Assembly (NCBI RefSeq): GCF_035594125.1
Contig: NC_087198.1
Span: forward strand, 7,011,082 to 7,075,081
Source: Scylla paramamosain
Taxonomy: Eukaryota; Arthropoda; Malacostraca; Decapoda; Portunidae
Length of the DNA stretch: 64,000 bases
Reading direction: 5' to 3'
Part shown: positions 39,751-55,960 of the stretch, piece by piece
How positions within the stretch are numbered: the first letter of the stretch is position 1
Layout of the letters: every line of letters begins with the position of its first letter
Program-made: the position numbers and the translations under genes
The notes under the pieces: generated by a model
What the model was told of the DNA's origin: nothing
The model's input: the letters and a program-made list of their open reading frames with translations, nothing else
The model's database searches: none

Positions 39751-40020
39751 GACCGCGGTAGCTCAGTCGGTAGCGTGTCTGACTACAATGTAGGAAGTAT
39801 CGGGTTCGAATCCTGGTGACAGCTGGAACTTTTTTGAGACGATTGCTCGCTCCTAGGTTAGAAAGCCTTAAAGAGGTGCCGGTCAACTGTGATTGGTAAC
39901 GTAAAGATGGTGGAAAAAGGAACTGTCCATCCTACTGTATATGCCGAGGCCCAGGAAGGGTGACGCAACGAGTACCAGTCCTGGACCAACACTCGGAATA
40001 CGACACACCTTCACTTTTTT
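39751..40020 (+). ncRNA. tRNA-derived SINE-like element, unit 2
   Basis: Intact A box and B box identical to unit 1, followed by the same body and a T-run. An (TC)n of about 57 bp precedes it. Confidence 0.68.
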
Positions 40021-40959
40021 TATTTTTTGATTTTTATGGGAAACTATATATTTTTTTGTTTGTTTCTCAACATCAATAGTTCCCAACAGTAGCTTTGTGC
40101 TAAATATTTTGCCAATTTAGCAGGATTTTTGATTTTCTCTCCATCACGCGCTGGTAAAGTAACCTTAAAAACACAAATCTTTCTTTTTTTCTTTTTCTTT
40201 CATATTTCTTTTTCTTTATTTGTTTCTTTTTTTTATTTTTTCGTATTCGTTTTGGTCTTTTCCTTTCTGTACCTTTCTTGTTTTAATCCTTGCTCTATCT
40301 TTCATTATTTTCTTTTTTCCTTTATTTTCCTTCTTTTCAGCATTGTCCTCCTGCACTATTACATGTTTTTCCTGTAAGCTTGATTGTTTGGTATTTAATT
40401 TCTTCCCCTGTCGCCTGCAAGGTATTAGTGCGTCATCATGAGTCCTGGCAGCAGTGAGCCCCGCCTTCCATCACAGCTAATATCTCCCAAGTTACACCGT
40501 CAACATCAAAACTTTCTTATTTTCCCGTCTGGTATTAAAAACCTACAATGGAGAGACTCACAGTAAAGTGTGTGTGTTTTTTTTCTGCAGTTTTCTTCAT
40601 TTTTTCTTAATTATTTTTTTTCTTTATTTTTGAGTTTTGTCTTTTTAATGTCTATGGAACAGCCTGCTCATTTGCCTGTCTGTCTGTCTGTCTGTCTGTT
40701 TGCCTGTGTTTTTTTTTTGTCAGTCTTGCTTGTGTGTACGTTTGTCTGTCTGTAAAAATGTATGTACATATGTTTTTTTTTTCACTTTACTTTTCTTTAT
40801 TTCATAATTTCTTTCGTTTTTTCTTCCTTTCCCTCTCCCTGTTTTTTTTTTTCGTGGGTTCTTTTTCGTTTTCCTTCTTTCTTTCTTTCTTCTATTTTTT
40901 TTCCTTCATTCGTTGTTTTATACTTATTTGCTTCACCTCCCTCCCTCCCTCCTAAGGCT

Positions 40960-41000
<41 letters not shown>

Positions 41001-41192
41001 TAATAGTAATAATAATAATAAATAAATAAATAGATATAATAAAAAAAAGGACAACCGACTCACCTCCCCCGCCATCGAATCCCAACCTTTCCTAATGACA
41101 CCCAGAGCAAGATAAGCACAAGGCAATTGGAATGATGGAGGCGAACGTACGTCTGGGATATTAGAACGTGAAGCTTTAGATTAACTTTGACT

Positions 41193-41250
<58 letters not shown>

Positions 41251-41387
41251 GATGTGCGTTAAGTGTCAGATGAAGAATGTATTAATTGTTGGTCCAGTGT
41301 AAGGCGTGTTAGAGTGTATTCTCACTCTTACTCTTGTGTTGTGTGTGTTTTTGATTGATGGAATAAGGACTGGGTTTATTTGAATTG

Positions 41388-41469
<82 letters not shown>

Positions 41470-42904
41470 AGAGGTAATAGGAAGTAATTTTCATCATCAT
41501 TGCTGTCGTGTTCATTATCATTCTTTTTTAAATGTTTGTTGACATAGTTTTTGGCATAATTCAAATTCATCATCTTCAATCCCCATCAGTATTGACAACT
41601 ACTTGGTGCTGTTCCATCCTCACTTCTCGGTCTTTGCAAACCCTTGACATAAAGCAACTGTTTCATTCATATATTGATTTTTCTTCGATCAATGTTCATG
41701 AAATTCCCTGCCGTTTTTTCATCACGTTTCTCGAATACTTTCACACAGGGAGAAAGTGAAGTTTGTCACACTGTTTGACTCATTCCTGAGGTGCAGGATT
41801 AATAGATAAATCAGAAAAAGTTATTAACATTGTTCATGATATAGAAAATCAATGTCTTTCATCCCCTTCAAAGTCACGTGGAAATGAAAGCATCTGTTAT
41901 TCGAAATATGAAAGGAACCTCAAATGTAAATCAACTTTGACTTAGAATATATAAAAAAAAGAAAAAAAAAGAATGATATAGAAAAAATATCTTCTTTTCT
42001 TGCAACCCACGAATGAAAATGAATGAATGAAAATACCCATTATTACATGAAAATACCCATTATTACTCTTATGGAAATGGTATAGGATATGAGTTTTCCC
42101 TTTTTCCTTCTGTTTTTTTTTTTCCCTTTCTCACAGCATTTCCAAGGTGCCAGAATAAAAATACCTTACTTGGCTTAGCACGAAAATAGCCTCTAAAAAG
42201 TTATAGGTATTAAAGAAGAAAATTTGTCTAACAGTGAAAGGGTTAAAATGCTTTTTTCTTTTTTTTTTTATGTCTGCAATCTGTCATGTTTCTGTATCTT
42301 ATTTTATTTACTTAATCTATTTTTTTCTTCTTTTCTCTTGCTCTGTCTTGAGGTCCGATTTTGCCTGTGTCCTGATCTTCTCTTGTACATTTTGTCATTG
42401 GATGCGCGGCGGAGACTTTCACAATTCGAATGACGTCAATTAATTGATTTTTTTTTATCATTGTGCAATGAATGTTGTTATATTTTGCTTTGTGTTGATA
42501 TATATATATTTTTTTTTGTATTTCTTGTTATCTTTATTTTTCCTTTATTTGTCCTCGTTTGTTGTGTTTGTAATGAGACTGAAACGCTTGGTGGCAACTC
42601 CAAACTTTATTCAACAAAATACCAGGCTCTCATATCTGTAACAGATACAGACAAAAATAACTACTGACAATTACACAACACATTAACACATTCTGTCTCT
42701 TTCCATTCTCCTCCTCCCGTTTTCTTTTAAAGTACGACATAGAAGGAAGCCTTTATTTATTATTTTATTTTTATTTGCCTCTTTATTTTCTTTCATTGTT
42801 TTATTTGTTTTTTATTGTATTTATTTATTTATTTATTTATCCTTTTGAACGATTTTTTTTATGTTTTTTGTTACCCAAAGCTTGACATTTTTTACCATCC
42901 TTCA

Positions 42905-42969
<65 letters not shown>

Positions 42970-43029
42970 ACTCACACACAAAACTCTGCAAAATAAAGAT
43001 AAACTCGTAACGGATACACTGAACACAAC

Positions 43030-43147
<118 letters not shown>

Positions 43148-43190
43148 TTATCAGTCGTCTTAACCGAACAAGCAAACCAGCTCATGACTC

Positions 43191-43228
<38 letters not shown>

Positions 43229-44673
43229 AAGTGATTCGTTTTGTTGGCCAAAGGGAGAGTCGAGGAGAGGAACAAACGGGTCGCCTCCAGTTTTTGTCAT
43301 CGGAGTAAATATTTGGGGGAGGAGGAAGAGGAGGAGGAGGAGGAGGAAGATAAAGAACTGTTTTTGAAGGAGGTGGAATATATCTAAGGCTGGAAACTGT
43401 AGGAGAGGGAGGAAGATGAAAAAACTGCTTTTGAAGGAGGTGGAATATATCTAAGGCTGGAAACTGTAGGAGGGTAAAGAAGAGGAGGAGGAGGGAGAAA
43501 GTTGTGTTTTTTGAAGGAGAGTGTGAAAGAGAAGACCCAGAGATGGAGGGCATAAGGAAGGGAAGTTAAAAATGATGATCAAGAGTGACGAAGAACAGGA
43601 ACAAAAAAAGAAGAACCGTTTGGTGAGAAGAGTAAAAAAAAAAAAAAAACAATTTTAAGTGGAAAATGTAAGAAAGAGAGGTGAAGAAGATAAGTAAAAG
43701 AAAAAAAAAGAGGTGGAAAAGGAGTAGGGAAAAAATTACAAATACGAAGAGAAATAGAGATTGAGAGGAAAGGAGGAAGAGGGATGTTGATGGAGGATGA
43801 GAAGGGTCGGGGAGGGATTCCAAGGGTAGAGACTAGAAGGAAAGGTGGAAATTAAGGAGATGCGGGAGAGAATTCAAGTGGAGGAAAGGGAGGTGATGAC
43901 CAAAGGAGGAGGAGGAGGAGGAGGAGGAGGAAGAGGAGGAGGAGGAGGAGGAGGAGGGAAAGAAAATCGACATGAAGGAAAAAAAAAGGAAGAATGAGGA
44001 TGATCTGAGTAGGAGGACGAAAGAGAGAAATAAAAGAAAAGGAGGAGGAGAAGGGGAAGGAGGAAGAAGAAGAAGAGAGGGAGAAACATAAAAAAAGAAG
44101 CTCATGGATAAGAAAAGAAAAGAAGATGTGAAGAGGGAATGAAAGAAAAAAAGACAATAGAGAAGAGAAGAAGAAATATGATGGGGAGAACCATAAAAAA
44201 ACAGTACATGTAAACAAGAGAAGAAAATTGAGAATTATTTTGAGTGAAAATGATGTGAAGAGGAGAGAAAAATGTAGGGAAGAGAAGGAAGAAAAAACGG
44301 AGGAGGAGGAGGAGGAAAAAGATAAAGGAGAAACGAAGAAACACACTTAGATAGAAAAAAAGAAAGATAGGAAAGACAGAATATTTAAAGACGAGATGAG
44401 AAAGAGATGGTAGAGAAGAAGAGGAGGAGGAGGAGGAAGGGGAGGCGAAAAGAGAGTGGGGTGGAGGGGAAGGAGGCAGGTGAGGAAACGGAAAGTGCTA
44501 ATATTGCTTTTTTCCTTCCCCTGCTCTTGTAGACTTCAGGTGGGTGGGAGGAGGGGCGGGGCGAGGCGGGGCCGGGGCGGGGCGGGGTGAGAGGAGGTGA
44601 GAGCCGCGGAAAATAAAGGCAAATGGGGGAAGAGAGAGATAAACTTGGGTGCATTTTGCGAACACTGGACTAG

Positions 44674-44773
<100 letters not shown>

Positions 44774-46150
44774 CACTGAGGCGCCATTCCCTGAATTTAG
44801 CAGTCAAAAAAAGGCTTATCCAAAAGAGGGTGAAGTGTAATGAGTAAATGTGAATAATTATGAGTGGATGAATAACTGGAACGTATCACTGAGTGCCAGT
44901 GAATATGAAGCGAGGATATCTGAGAAAAAAAAAAAAAAGGATGGTGATTTTGATGTATCTTTTGAAAACCGATTGGACACGGACAGGACACTGACAGGCT
45001 GGAAATGTGTGTGAATTACTGGAATTGTGTGGTGGTGGATCGTATAAGCTTACTGCCGGTAAAAAAAAAAAAAAAAAAGAGGAGCCGTTTATTGCGGTGA
45101 CAGAGAGTGGAGTGTTGCGTGGGTGAGCAATGAATGTAGAAGTGAATGTTGAGGTGAGTGAGTGAAGTGAAAGGTGATCTCTCTCTGCACTCGAGGGTTT
45201 CAATATTAATCTTTATTTAGTTGAGTGAGTTGCCGCTCATTGTCAAAGTTATAGGGACATGGAATTGGGTGTGTTTTTGTTAATGAAAGGAATGTATTAC
45301 GATTTTTCACGTAAGAGGAACACTGGCGTAGGGCAACAAGAGGAAGGAAAAAATGGAATCACTCTTGAACTATGTATATTTAAAATGCATTACGGTTTTC
45401 AAGGTATGAATATTAAGCTATGTATAATTTAATGTATTACTATTTTAAAATGTGCATTGAAAGCTTCTCTTCATTGTAAGGAGAAGAAAGTGAAGGATTA
45501 ACTGTCATTTTGTTGATTTGAAGGTTATTCTACAAAATTTATTATATATGGGAAAAAAATACATATAAGTGTTGCGTCTGGAAGAGAAGTACTGGTGATG
45601 ACAAATATACTGGCACAAATTAAGTTGTCGTGCAGTAATGAAAAAATGGAGGATTTTTTTTTTTTTCGTTCTTTTATCCTCTTCTTATCTTCCTTGCTTC
45701 CTTTCAGTATATTTTCTTCATATTGACAAATATTTTTTATTCTAATACAGAGTTCAATTATCCACTTTTTTTTTTTCCGTGGTATTTCCAGTCTTCGTAA
45801 TTGTTCTCTTTGTCCTCCTACCAACCTCTTAACAATGACCAAAATATCTCCTGCTGTTTGGTTTTCCTTTCTAATCCTCCTCCTCTTCCTCCTAATCCTC
45901 CTCCTTTTCTTGGTCTGAGTCCGTTCCCTGGTGCTGCACACATATCACAGACACGGCAGTGGTGATGCTTCTGGCGGTGGTGGTGATGGCAATGGCGCCA
46001 GTCTGCAGGTGATGGTTATGGTGGCGGCGGTGGTGGTGGTGGTGGCGGGTGGCGGTGGCGGTGGTGATGGTGGTTAATAAATTCGCTTGGTAATGAAGGG
46101 AGTTTGTAATGGTGAAGTTGGCAGTGATAGTTACCGGAAACGTACGTGTG

Positions 46151-46199
<49 letters not shown>

Positions 46200-46564
46200 G
46201 TGTGTGTGTGTGTGTGTGGTGTGTGTGTGTAGACTCTTCATACATAGCGGGAAAAAAATCAATAAATAAATAAAGAAAACAAAAGCAGACGTAACTATTT
46301 GACTTACCTTTAATTTCCCAACCCACGTGACTCATTGTTTTGTCCAAGCTTCTACCACCACCTCTTCATACCTTCCATATTTACCATTTACCTGCCCATC
46401 CCAAATGACTCGTTCCTGCATCTTGGCTGTACGTGATGCAACAGAGGGCGGGAGTAGCCACAGGGCGCAGCGTATCTAAGAGCAGAGGAGGGGAGAGGAA
46501 GGGGGAGGAGTTGATAGGAGGATAGAAGAGAGGAGCGGAGTGGCAATTTCACGCTCAAGTCAGG

Positions 46565-46675
<111 letters not shown>

Positions 46676-46791
46676 GAGACTTAAGCTGACATAAAGGAAA
46701 TAAAGTGAGAAAAATAAAGGAGAAAATGGATATGAAAGATGATTACGAAGAGAAAGAGAGAAGAGGAAGTTTATGTAAAAGTGACACACAC

Positions 46792-46861
<70 letters not shown>

Positions 46862-47094
46862 GAGAGAGAGAGAGGTACAAAAGAGAAGCAAAAGCCAAGT
46901 ATTAGCTTGTATCGCGGTAGAGGAGCAGGTGTTGTGTCATCGGTGCTTCCCTCACGCAAACAACAACACACAGCGACAGAAATTTTGACTGAAGAAACAC
47001 AGAGAAAGAGATAACGTGTGTGTGTGTGTGTGTGTGTGTGATTGAATCTGTGCCACGTGTGTATCTTTTGTGTGTTTCCTTACAAAGACGAGAG

Positions 47095-47172
<78 letters not shown>

Positions 47173-47332
47173 AAAATGAACATGAAGATGATGAGGAATA
47201 AGAGACTGCAAAGGGGTGGAAGTGGAGGAGGAAAGAAGAGGAGGAGCAGGAGGAGGAGGAGGAGGAGAAGGAGGAGCTCTGCAGGAGATGAGACGGTGAG
47301 TTGAGCTGATTGCCTCTTACGTACATGCTAGT

Positions 47333-47400
<68 letters not shown>

Positions 47401-47520
47401 GTGTGTGTGTGTGTGGTGTGTGTGTGTGTGTGTGTGTAAAGGTGTGTGACATTCCGTTAGTTCTTGTTAGTTTCGGTAAAAGGATATGTCTTTTTGTCTC
47501 TGTCTCCTTGCTTGTCAGTT

Positions 47521-47557
<37 letters not shown>

Positions 47558-47649
47558 TTTGCTCTTCTTGTTTCTCTTGTCTCTTGTCAGAAAGTGAACA
47601 TAAATATCTGGAAAAGAAGGAAAGTATTTCACTCCTATTACACAAACAC

Positions 47650-47805
<156 letters not shown>

Positions 47806-48538
47806 ACTCTCTCTCTCATTACTTTATTAATTTATCTCTATGTCTATCCCTGTTTCTTCTTTTGATTTTCATTGTGTATTTTCGTTCCTTGTCTATCCTT
47901 CCCTCTCCCTTCTTTTTCTTTTTTTTCTTTTATCCAGATACTTTATCTCCTTTGTTCCATCCTTTCTCCTTTCTTCCTTTTCGATTTTCAATATATATAT
48001 ATTTTTTTATTTTCCCTTATCCTTCCTTCTTTCTTCCTTTTTTTTCTCCTGGTTACCACGTTATTTTTACCTCCCTTTTTATCTGGCTCTCTTTCTCTCT
48101 TCTTTCTTTCGATTTTGAAGCTTATTTAATTTTCATTATCTATCCTCCTTCCTTCCTTCTCTCGATATTCGTTTGTTCTGTTCTTTTATCTCTTCTGTTT
48201 GTTCCTTCTCCCTTCTTTATCTTGTTTTATCTTCTTCTTCTATCCTTCTTTCTCCTTCCTTTGTGTAGATTTTCGCTTATTTATTATTTAATCTTCCTTC
48301 TCCATCTTTCTTCCTTCTTTTCTCTACGTTTTCCATTTATTCCATTACATTATCTTCCTTTGTCTCTCCTCCCTTCCCTCTTCCCTCTCTAGATTTTCTT
48401 TCCTCTTTCACCTTTCTCTTTCCTCCATCTTGGACCTGTTACCTCCACTTCTCTGTCTTTCCCTCTAATTTCTCTCTCTTCCCAGTTCTACATTTCATTC
48501 TGTTCATTTCCTGTTAGCACCTGGGGACCCTCTTCTCT

Positions 48539-48625
<87 letters not shown>

Positions 48626-49576
48626 GTCTGTCTCTCTCTTCCTATTTTGTCTCTATTATGTTTCTTCCTCCTCCTCCATCCACCGTCTCACTTCCATCGT
48701 CCCTCATTTTCTTTTTTTTTTCTTTTCTTTTTCTTCTTTTTTTTCACGTTTTTCTTTCCTCCATTGTCTGTGTCTATTTCTAGCCCTTCATTCTTGTCTT
48801 CTATCCTTCTTTTTGTTTTTTCTTCTTTCTCCTCTTTCATATTTGTCTTTTCTATAATTTCCATATTCCAATTTTACCTTCCTTTCTTTTCTTTTTTATT
48901 CATCTTTTATATCTGCTTTTTTTTTTTATCGTATTCTTCCTCCTCACTTTTCCTTTCACTTACTGCTCTTCTTTGTCCCTTCCACCTCTTACAACTTTCT
49001 GTCCTTCTTCCTCCTCCTCCTCCTCCTCCTCCCACTTTCTAGAACCCTCCACTTCTCCACTCCCGCCTCCCTTTCAACTCTTCCTCCTCCATTTGTCCCT
49101 CCCTTTCTCTTCACTTCCCCGAGTTTTGTCGGGTGTAGTGGACGTGTTGGTGTTGTTATTGTCGTTTTTGATATGTTAAGTGATCCCTGAGGTGACCTCT
49201 TTTTTCCTTGTGGTGCGTGGAAGGAACACAACACTTCTCATTTTTTTCTCTTTTTTTTTTTTCTTCTTTTTTTTTTCCTCCGTTACCAGGGAGTTGCTGG
49301 GTTACATTTCCTGACAATATTTTTTGCTCTCATGCTTACTTACTTGTCTTGTCTCTTGTCTGCCGTTTGGGTGTTCAGTGTTTTCTCTCATCCAGCGTCT
49401 CCTTTAATTTAGTCTGTACCAAGCAAAACACTTCTTTTTACAAGCTTTATATGCTTTTTATTTATTTTTATTTTTTTGACCTCTTCATGTCTCTGATAAA
49501 AAAATACAGAGCAAAATGAAAACAACAAAATATCCTTCATTCTCGCTTTCATGAACTTTGAGAAGAAAAGGAACGT

Positions 49577-49875
49577 AAGTTTTTTTTTCTTGTTTTACGT
49601 AGGAGGGGACACTGGCCAAGGGCAACAAAAAAAAAAAAAAAATAAATAAATAAATAGAAAATAAAAGCCAACTGAGATGCCATTCCCAGAAAAGTGTCCA
49701 AAGCAGTAGTCAAAAACTGAAGGATAAGTGTCTTGAAACCTCCCCTCTTGAAGGAATTCGAGTCAGAGGAAGGTGGAAATACAGAAGCAGGCAGGGAGTT
49801 CCAGATTTTACCAGAGAAAGGGATGAATGACTGAGAATACTGGTCAACTCCTGCATTAGAGAGGCGGACAGAATA
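49577..49875 (-). mobile_element. Jockey-like LINE 3' end, unit 3
   Basis: Same fragment as unit 1, with the terminal tip including GGACACTGGCCAAGGGC retained. Single-base indels distinguish it from unit 1. Confidence 0.87.
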
Positions 49876-51446
49876 GGTTGGTCAGTTTAGTTAACTCCTT
49901 AGGTGTCTTGATGTTCCTCTGTTATATATAAGACGCAGAAAGATGAAAAAGTATAATTAGGAATATATTTATTAACCTGGAAAGTTGAAATGTCATCTTT
50001 GTTCACCTGAAAAGTATCTTGTGATTGGTTCATATTGTTCACCTGAGTGGTTTAGAAATTCTGCCTGTCTCCAGTTTATTAGTTACGATGTTCCTCGTGG
50101 TTCAACTTGTTCACCTGGGAAATTGAAATGCTATCTTTGTTCACCTGAGAAAATAGCTGATAGCTTTTTCACATTGCTCACCTTAGCAATATGGAACTTT
50201 TGTTTTTCTCCAGTTCATTAATCGTTTTGTTTCTTGTGTTTATCTGAAAAAAAAAATTGATTACTTAATTATCTAGAAAGTTGAAATACCACCTTTGTTC
50301 ACGAGAAAAAGCGCTCTATTTAAATTGGTCACCTAAGTAACATAGGAGTTGTCTTTCTTCAGTTCACAAGTCACCTTGTCTCTCGTGTCTGAGAACTGAA
50401 TGAACAACCTGGAAAGTTGAAATGCCACCTTCCTTAACCAGAGGAAAATGCCCCGATCACATTGCACACCTGAGTGGCATGGAACTGCTGCCTTTCTCAA
50501 CATTATTAGTTCTGCTGATTCGCGAGTTTACCTGCAAAGCTGAAATGGCGTCTTTGCTCACCTGATAACTCACAGGAGCTCTTACTTCCCTCCCTTTAGC
50601 AGTCCAGGTGGTTCTCGTCTTCACCTGAGCGGGAAGCGTGTTAATTAAGCATGAGTGAAGCGTTCATCCCCCGCGGCGCTAATAATATACGAGTGCTCCC
50701 TCCCCTTGCCTCTGTGCTGAGTCCTTGGGGGAGCGTAATGGCTGGCGCGGCGCCCCTCATGACGCTCCGCCGCCCCCTCAGATCCCTGACGGAAAATGTG
50801 ATAATCTGGGGGGAAAAAAAAAAAAGTCTTTGTTGTAAGAGATTGTGGGAACTTTATTTTATTTTTTTTCCTGTAATTGTTGAATGGATGTTTCCGCAGC
50901 GGCCTATTTGTGTATATTGTATGGTTTAATTAATTTATTTGTTTTTAATGCCATAAAAAAAGACTGTTATTAATCACAGCAATGCAAGAGGCATTTATTT
51001 TTTTCTTCATTCGTTAATCGCCGTATCGGTTATTTCCGTAGTGGATTTCCTTTTCCTTTTTTTTTTTTTTTGTAATGCATGGGAAAGAATCTTAGCTGTA
51101 ACAGTAGTGCAGCAAACATTTATTTATTTATTTTTTTCCTGTCCTATCTGTTATTTCCGCAATGGGTTTCTGTTTTTTTTTTTTTTTCAATGCAGGGTAA
51201 ATTTCATAGTTTTAACAATATTGTAGGAAACATTTTTTTTTTTTCCATTTTTTAATCGCCATACGTCATTCCCGCAGCGAGTTTTCTTATTTTTTTTTTC
51301 TTTGGTAATCCAGCGAAATGAATCTTAGTAATCTCAGTAATGCAAGAAACAATGAATTCTTCCTCTCTTTAATCGCTCTACCTTTTATTATTTTCCACAG
51401 TGACTTTCTCTTGTATAAATTCAAAGTTGCTTCCTCTGTTTAAGTC

Positions 51447-51487
<41 letters not shown>

Positions 51488-51512
51488 GGCCTTAGTATAA
51501 GCGAGATACCTG

Positions 51513-51790
51513 GACCGCGGTAGCTCAGTCGGTAGCGTGTCTGACTACAATGTAGGAAGTATCGGGTTCGAATCCTGGTGACAGCTGGAACTTTTTTTGA
51601 TATGATTGCTCACTCCTAGGTTTACAAAGCCTTAAAGAGGTGCCGGTCAAACTGTGATTGGTAACGTAAAGACGATGGAAAATAGGAACTGTCCCATCCT
51701 ACTCTGTATGCCGAGGCCCAGGAAGGGTGACGCAACGAGTACCAGTCCTGGGTCAACACTCGGAATAAGACACACCTTCACTTTTTTTTT
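51513..51790 (+). ncRNA. tRNA-derived SINE-like element, unit 3
   Basis: A and B boxes are intact. The body carries several small insertions and substitutions relative to units 1 and 2, and ends in a T-run. Confidence 0.66.
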
Positions 51791-52169
51791 TATTTTTATG
51801 GGAAACTATTTTTTTTTTTTTTTCTCAACATCAATAGTTCCCACAGTAGCTTTGTGCTAAATATTTTGCCAATTTTGCAGGATTTTTATTTTCTCTCCAT
51901 CACGCGTTGGTAAAGTAACCTTAAAAACACAAATCTTTCTTTTTTCTTTTTCTTTCATATTTATTTTTCTTTCTTTGTTTCTTTTTTTATTTTTTCGTAT
52001 TCGTTTTGTTCTTTTCTTTTCTGTACCTTTCTTGTTTTATAATTTATCCTTCTTTTTGTCGTGGGTTCTTTTTCGTTTTCCTTCTTTCTTTCTTTCTTTA
52101 TTTTTTTTCTTTCTTTCCTTGTTTTTTTTCTTATTTCTTCACCTCCTTCCCTCCCTCCTAAGGCAGGTA

Positions 52170-52227
<58 letters not shown>

Positions 52228-52418
52228 AATAGTAATAATAATAAATAAATCAATAGATAAATAAAAAAAAAAAAAGGACAACCGACTCACCTCCCCCGCC
52301 ATCGAATCCCAACCTTTCATAATGACACACAGAGCAAGATAAGCACAAGGCAATTGGAATGATGGAGGCGAACGTACGTCTGGATATTAGAACGTAAAGC
52401 TTTAGATTAACTTTGACT

Positions 52419-52589
<171 letters not shown>

Positions 52590-52726
52590 GATGTGCGTTA
52601 AGTGTCAGATGAAGATTGTATTAATTGTTGGTCCAGTGTAAGGCGTGTTAGAGTGTATTCTCACTCTTACTCTTGTGTTGTGTGTGTTTTTGATTGATGG
52701 AATAAGGACTGGGTTTATTTGAATTG

Positions 52727-52771
<45 letters not shown>

Positions 52772-54250
52772 GTGTGTGTGTGTGTGTGTGTGTTTAGAGG
52801 TAATAGGAAGTAATTTTCATCATCATTGCTGTCGTGTTCATTATCATTCTTTTTTAAATGTTTGTTGACATAGTTTTTGGCATAATCCCAAATCCATCAT
52901 CTTCAGTCCCCATCAGTATTGGCAACTACTTGGTGCTGTTCCATCATCACTTCTCGGTCTTTGCAAACCCTTGACATAAAGCAACTGTTTCATTCATATA
53001 TTGATTTTTCTTCGATCAATGTTCATGAAATTCCCTGCCGTTTTTTCACCACGTTTCTGGAATACTTTCACACAGGGAGAAAGTGAAGTTTGTCACACTG
53101 TTTGACTCATTCCTGAGGTGCAGGATTAATAGATAAATCAGAAAAAGTAATTAACATTGTTCATGATATAGAAAATCAATGTCTTTCATCCCCTTCAAAG
53201 TCACGTGGAAATGAAAGCATCTGTTATTCGAAATATGAAAGGAACCTGAAATGTAAATCAACTTTGACTTAGAATATATAAAAAAAGAAAAAAAAATGAT
53301 ATAGAAAAAAATGTCTTCTTTTCTTGCAACTCACGAATGAAAATGAATGAATGAAAATACCCATTATTACATGAAGATACCCATTATTACATGAAAATAC
53401 CCATTATTACTCTTATGGAAATGGTATAGGATATGAGTTTTCCCTTTTTCCTTCTGTTTTTTTTTTTTTTCCCTCTCTCACAGCATTTCCAAGGTGCCAG
53501 AATAAAAATACCTTACTTGGCTTAGCACAAAAATAGCCTCTAAAAAGTTATAGGTATTAAAGAAGAAAATTTGTCTATCAGTGAAAGGGTTAAAATACTT
53601 TTTTCTTTTTTTTTTTTATGTCTGCAATCTGTCATGTTTCTGTATCTTATTTGATTTACTTGATCTATTTTTTTTTTCTTTTCTCTTGCTCTGTCTTGAG
53701 GTCCGATTTTGCCTGTGTCCTGATCTTCTCTTGTACATTTTGTCATTGGATGCGCGGCGGAGACTTTCACAATTCGAATGACGTCAATTAATTTTTTTTT
53801 TTTTTTTATCATTGTGCAATGAATGTTGATATATTTTGCTTTGTGTTGATATATTTTTTTTTTGTATTTCTTGTTATCTTTATTTTTCCTTTATTTGTCC
53901 TCGTTTGTTGTGTCTGTAATGAGACTGAAACGCTTGGTGGCAACTCCAGGCTTTATTCAACAAAATACCAGGCTCTCATATCTGTAACAGATACAGACAA
54001 AAATAACTACCGACAATTACACAACACATTAACACATTCTGTCTCTTTCCATTCTCCTCCTCCCGTTTTCTTTTAAAGTACGACATAGAAGGAAGCCTTT
54101 ATTTATTATTTTATTTTTATTTGCCTCTTTATTTTCTTTCATTGTTTTATTTGTTTTTTATTGTATTTATTTATTTATTTATTTATGCTTTTGAACGATT
54201 TTTTTTTATGTTTTTTGTTACCCAAAGCTTGACATTTTTACCATCCTTCA

Positions 54251-54312
<62 letters not shown>

Positions 54313-54372
54313 ACTCACACACAAAACTCTGCAAAATAAAGATAAACTCGTAACGGATACACTGAACACAAC

Positions 54373-54526
<154 letters not shown>

Positions 54527-54569
54527 TTATCAGTCGTCTTAACCGAACAAGCAAACCAGTTCATGACTC

Positions 54570-54627
<58 letters not shown>

Positions 54628-55849
54628 AAGTGATTCGTTTTGTTGGCCAAAGGGAGAGTCGAGGAGAGGAACAAAGCGGTCGCCCTCCAGTTTTTGTCAT
54701 CGGAGTAAATATTGGGGGGAGAAGGAAGAGGAGGAGGAGGAGGAGGAGGAAGATAAAGAACTGTTTTTGAAGGAGGTGGAATATATCTAAGGCTGGAAAC
54801 TGTAGGAGGGGGGAGGAAGATGAAGAACTGCTTTTGAAGGAGGTGAAATATATCTAAGGCTGGAAATTGTAGGAGGAGGAGGAAGATGAAGAACTGGTTT
54901 TGAAGGAGGAGGAATGTATCTAAGGCTGGAAACTGTAGGAGGGGGAGGAAGAGGAGGAGGAGGAGGAAGTTGTGTTTTTTGAAGAAGAGTGTGAAAAAGA
55001 AGACCCAGAGATGGAGAGCATAAGGAAGGGAAGTTAAAAATGATGATCAAGAGTGACGAAGAACAGGAACAAGAAAAGAAGAACCGTTTGGTGAGAAGAG
55101 TAAAAAAAAAAAAAAATCTTAAGTGGAAAATGTAAGAAAGAAAGGTGAAGAAGATAAGTAAAAGAAAAAAAAAAGAGGAGGAAAAGAAGGAGTAGGGAAA
55201 AAATTACAAATACGAGGAGAAATAGAGATTTAGAGGAAAGGAGGAAGAGGGATGTTGATGGAAGAGGAGAAGGGGAGGGGAGGAATTCCAAGGGTAGAGA
55301 CTAGAAGGAAATGTGGAAATTAAGGAGATGCGGGAGAGAATTCAAGTGGAGGAAAGGGAGGTGATGACCAAAGGAGGAGGAGGAGGAGGAGGAGGAGGAG
55401 GAGGAGGAGGAGGAGGAGGGAAAGAAAATCGACATGAAGGAAAAAAAAAAGGAAGAATGAGGATGATCTGAGTAGGAGGACGAAAGAGAAAAATAAAAGA
55501 GAAGGAGGAGGAGGAGGGGAAGGAGGAAGAACAAGAAGAGAAGAAGAAGCATAAAAAAAGAAGCTCATGGATAAGAAAAGAAAAGAAGATGTGAAGAAGG
55601 AATGAAAGAAAAAAGACAATAGAGAAGAGAAGAAGAAATATGATGGAGAGAAATATAAAAAAACAGTACATGTAAACAAGAGAAGAAAATTGAGAATTAT
55701 TATGAGTGAAAATGATGTGAAGAGGAGAGAAAATGTAGGGAATTGAAGGAAGAAAAAACGAAGGAGGAGGAGGAGGAGGAGGAGGAGGAAAATAAAGGCA
55801 AATGGGGGAAGAGAGAAATAAACTTGGGTGCATTTTGCGAACACTGGAC

Positions 55850-55960
<111 letters not shown>
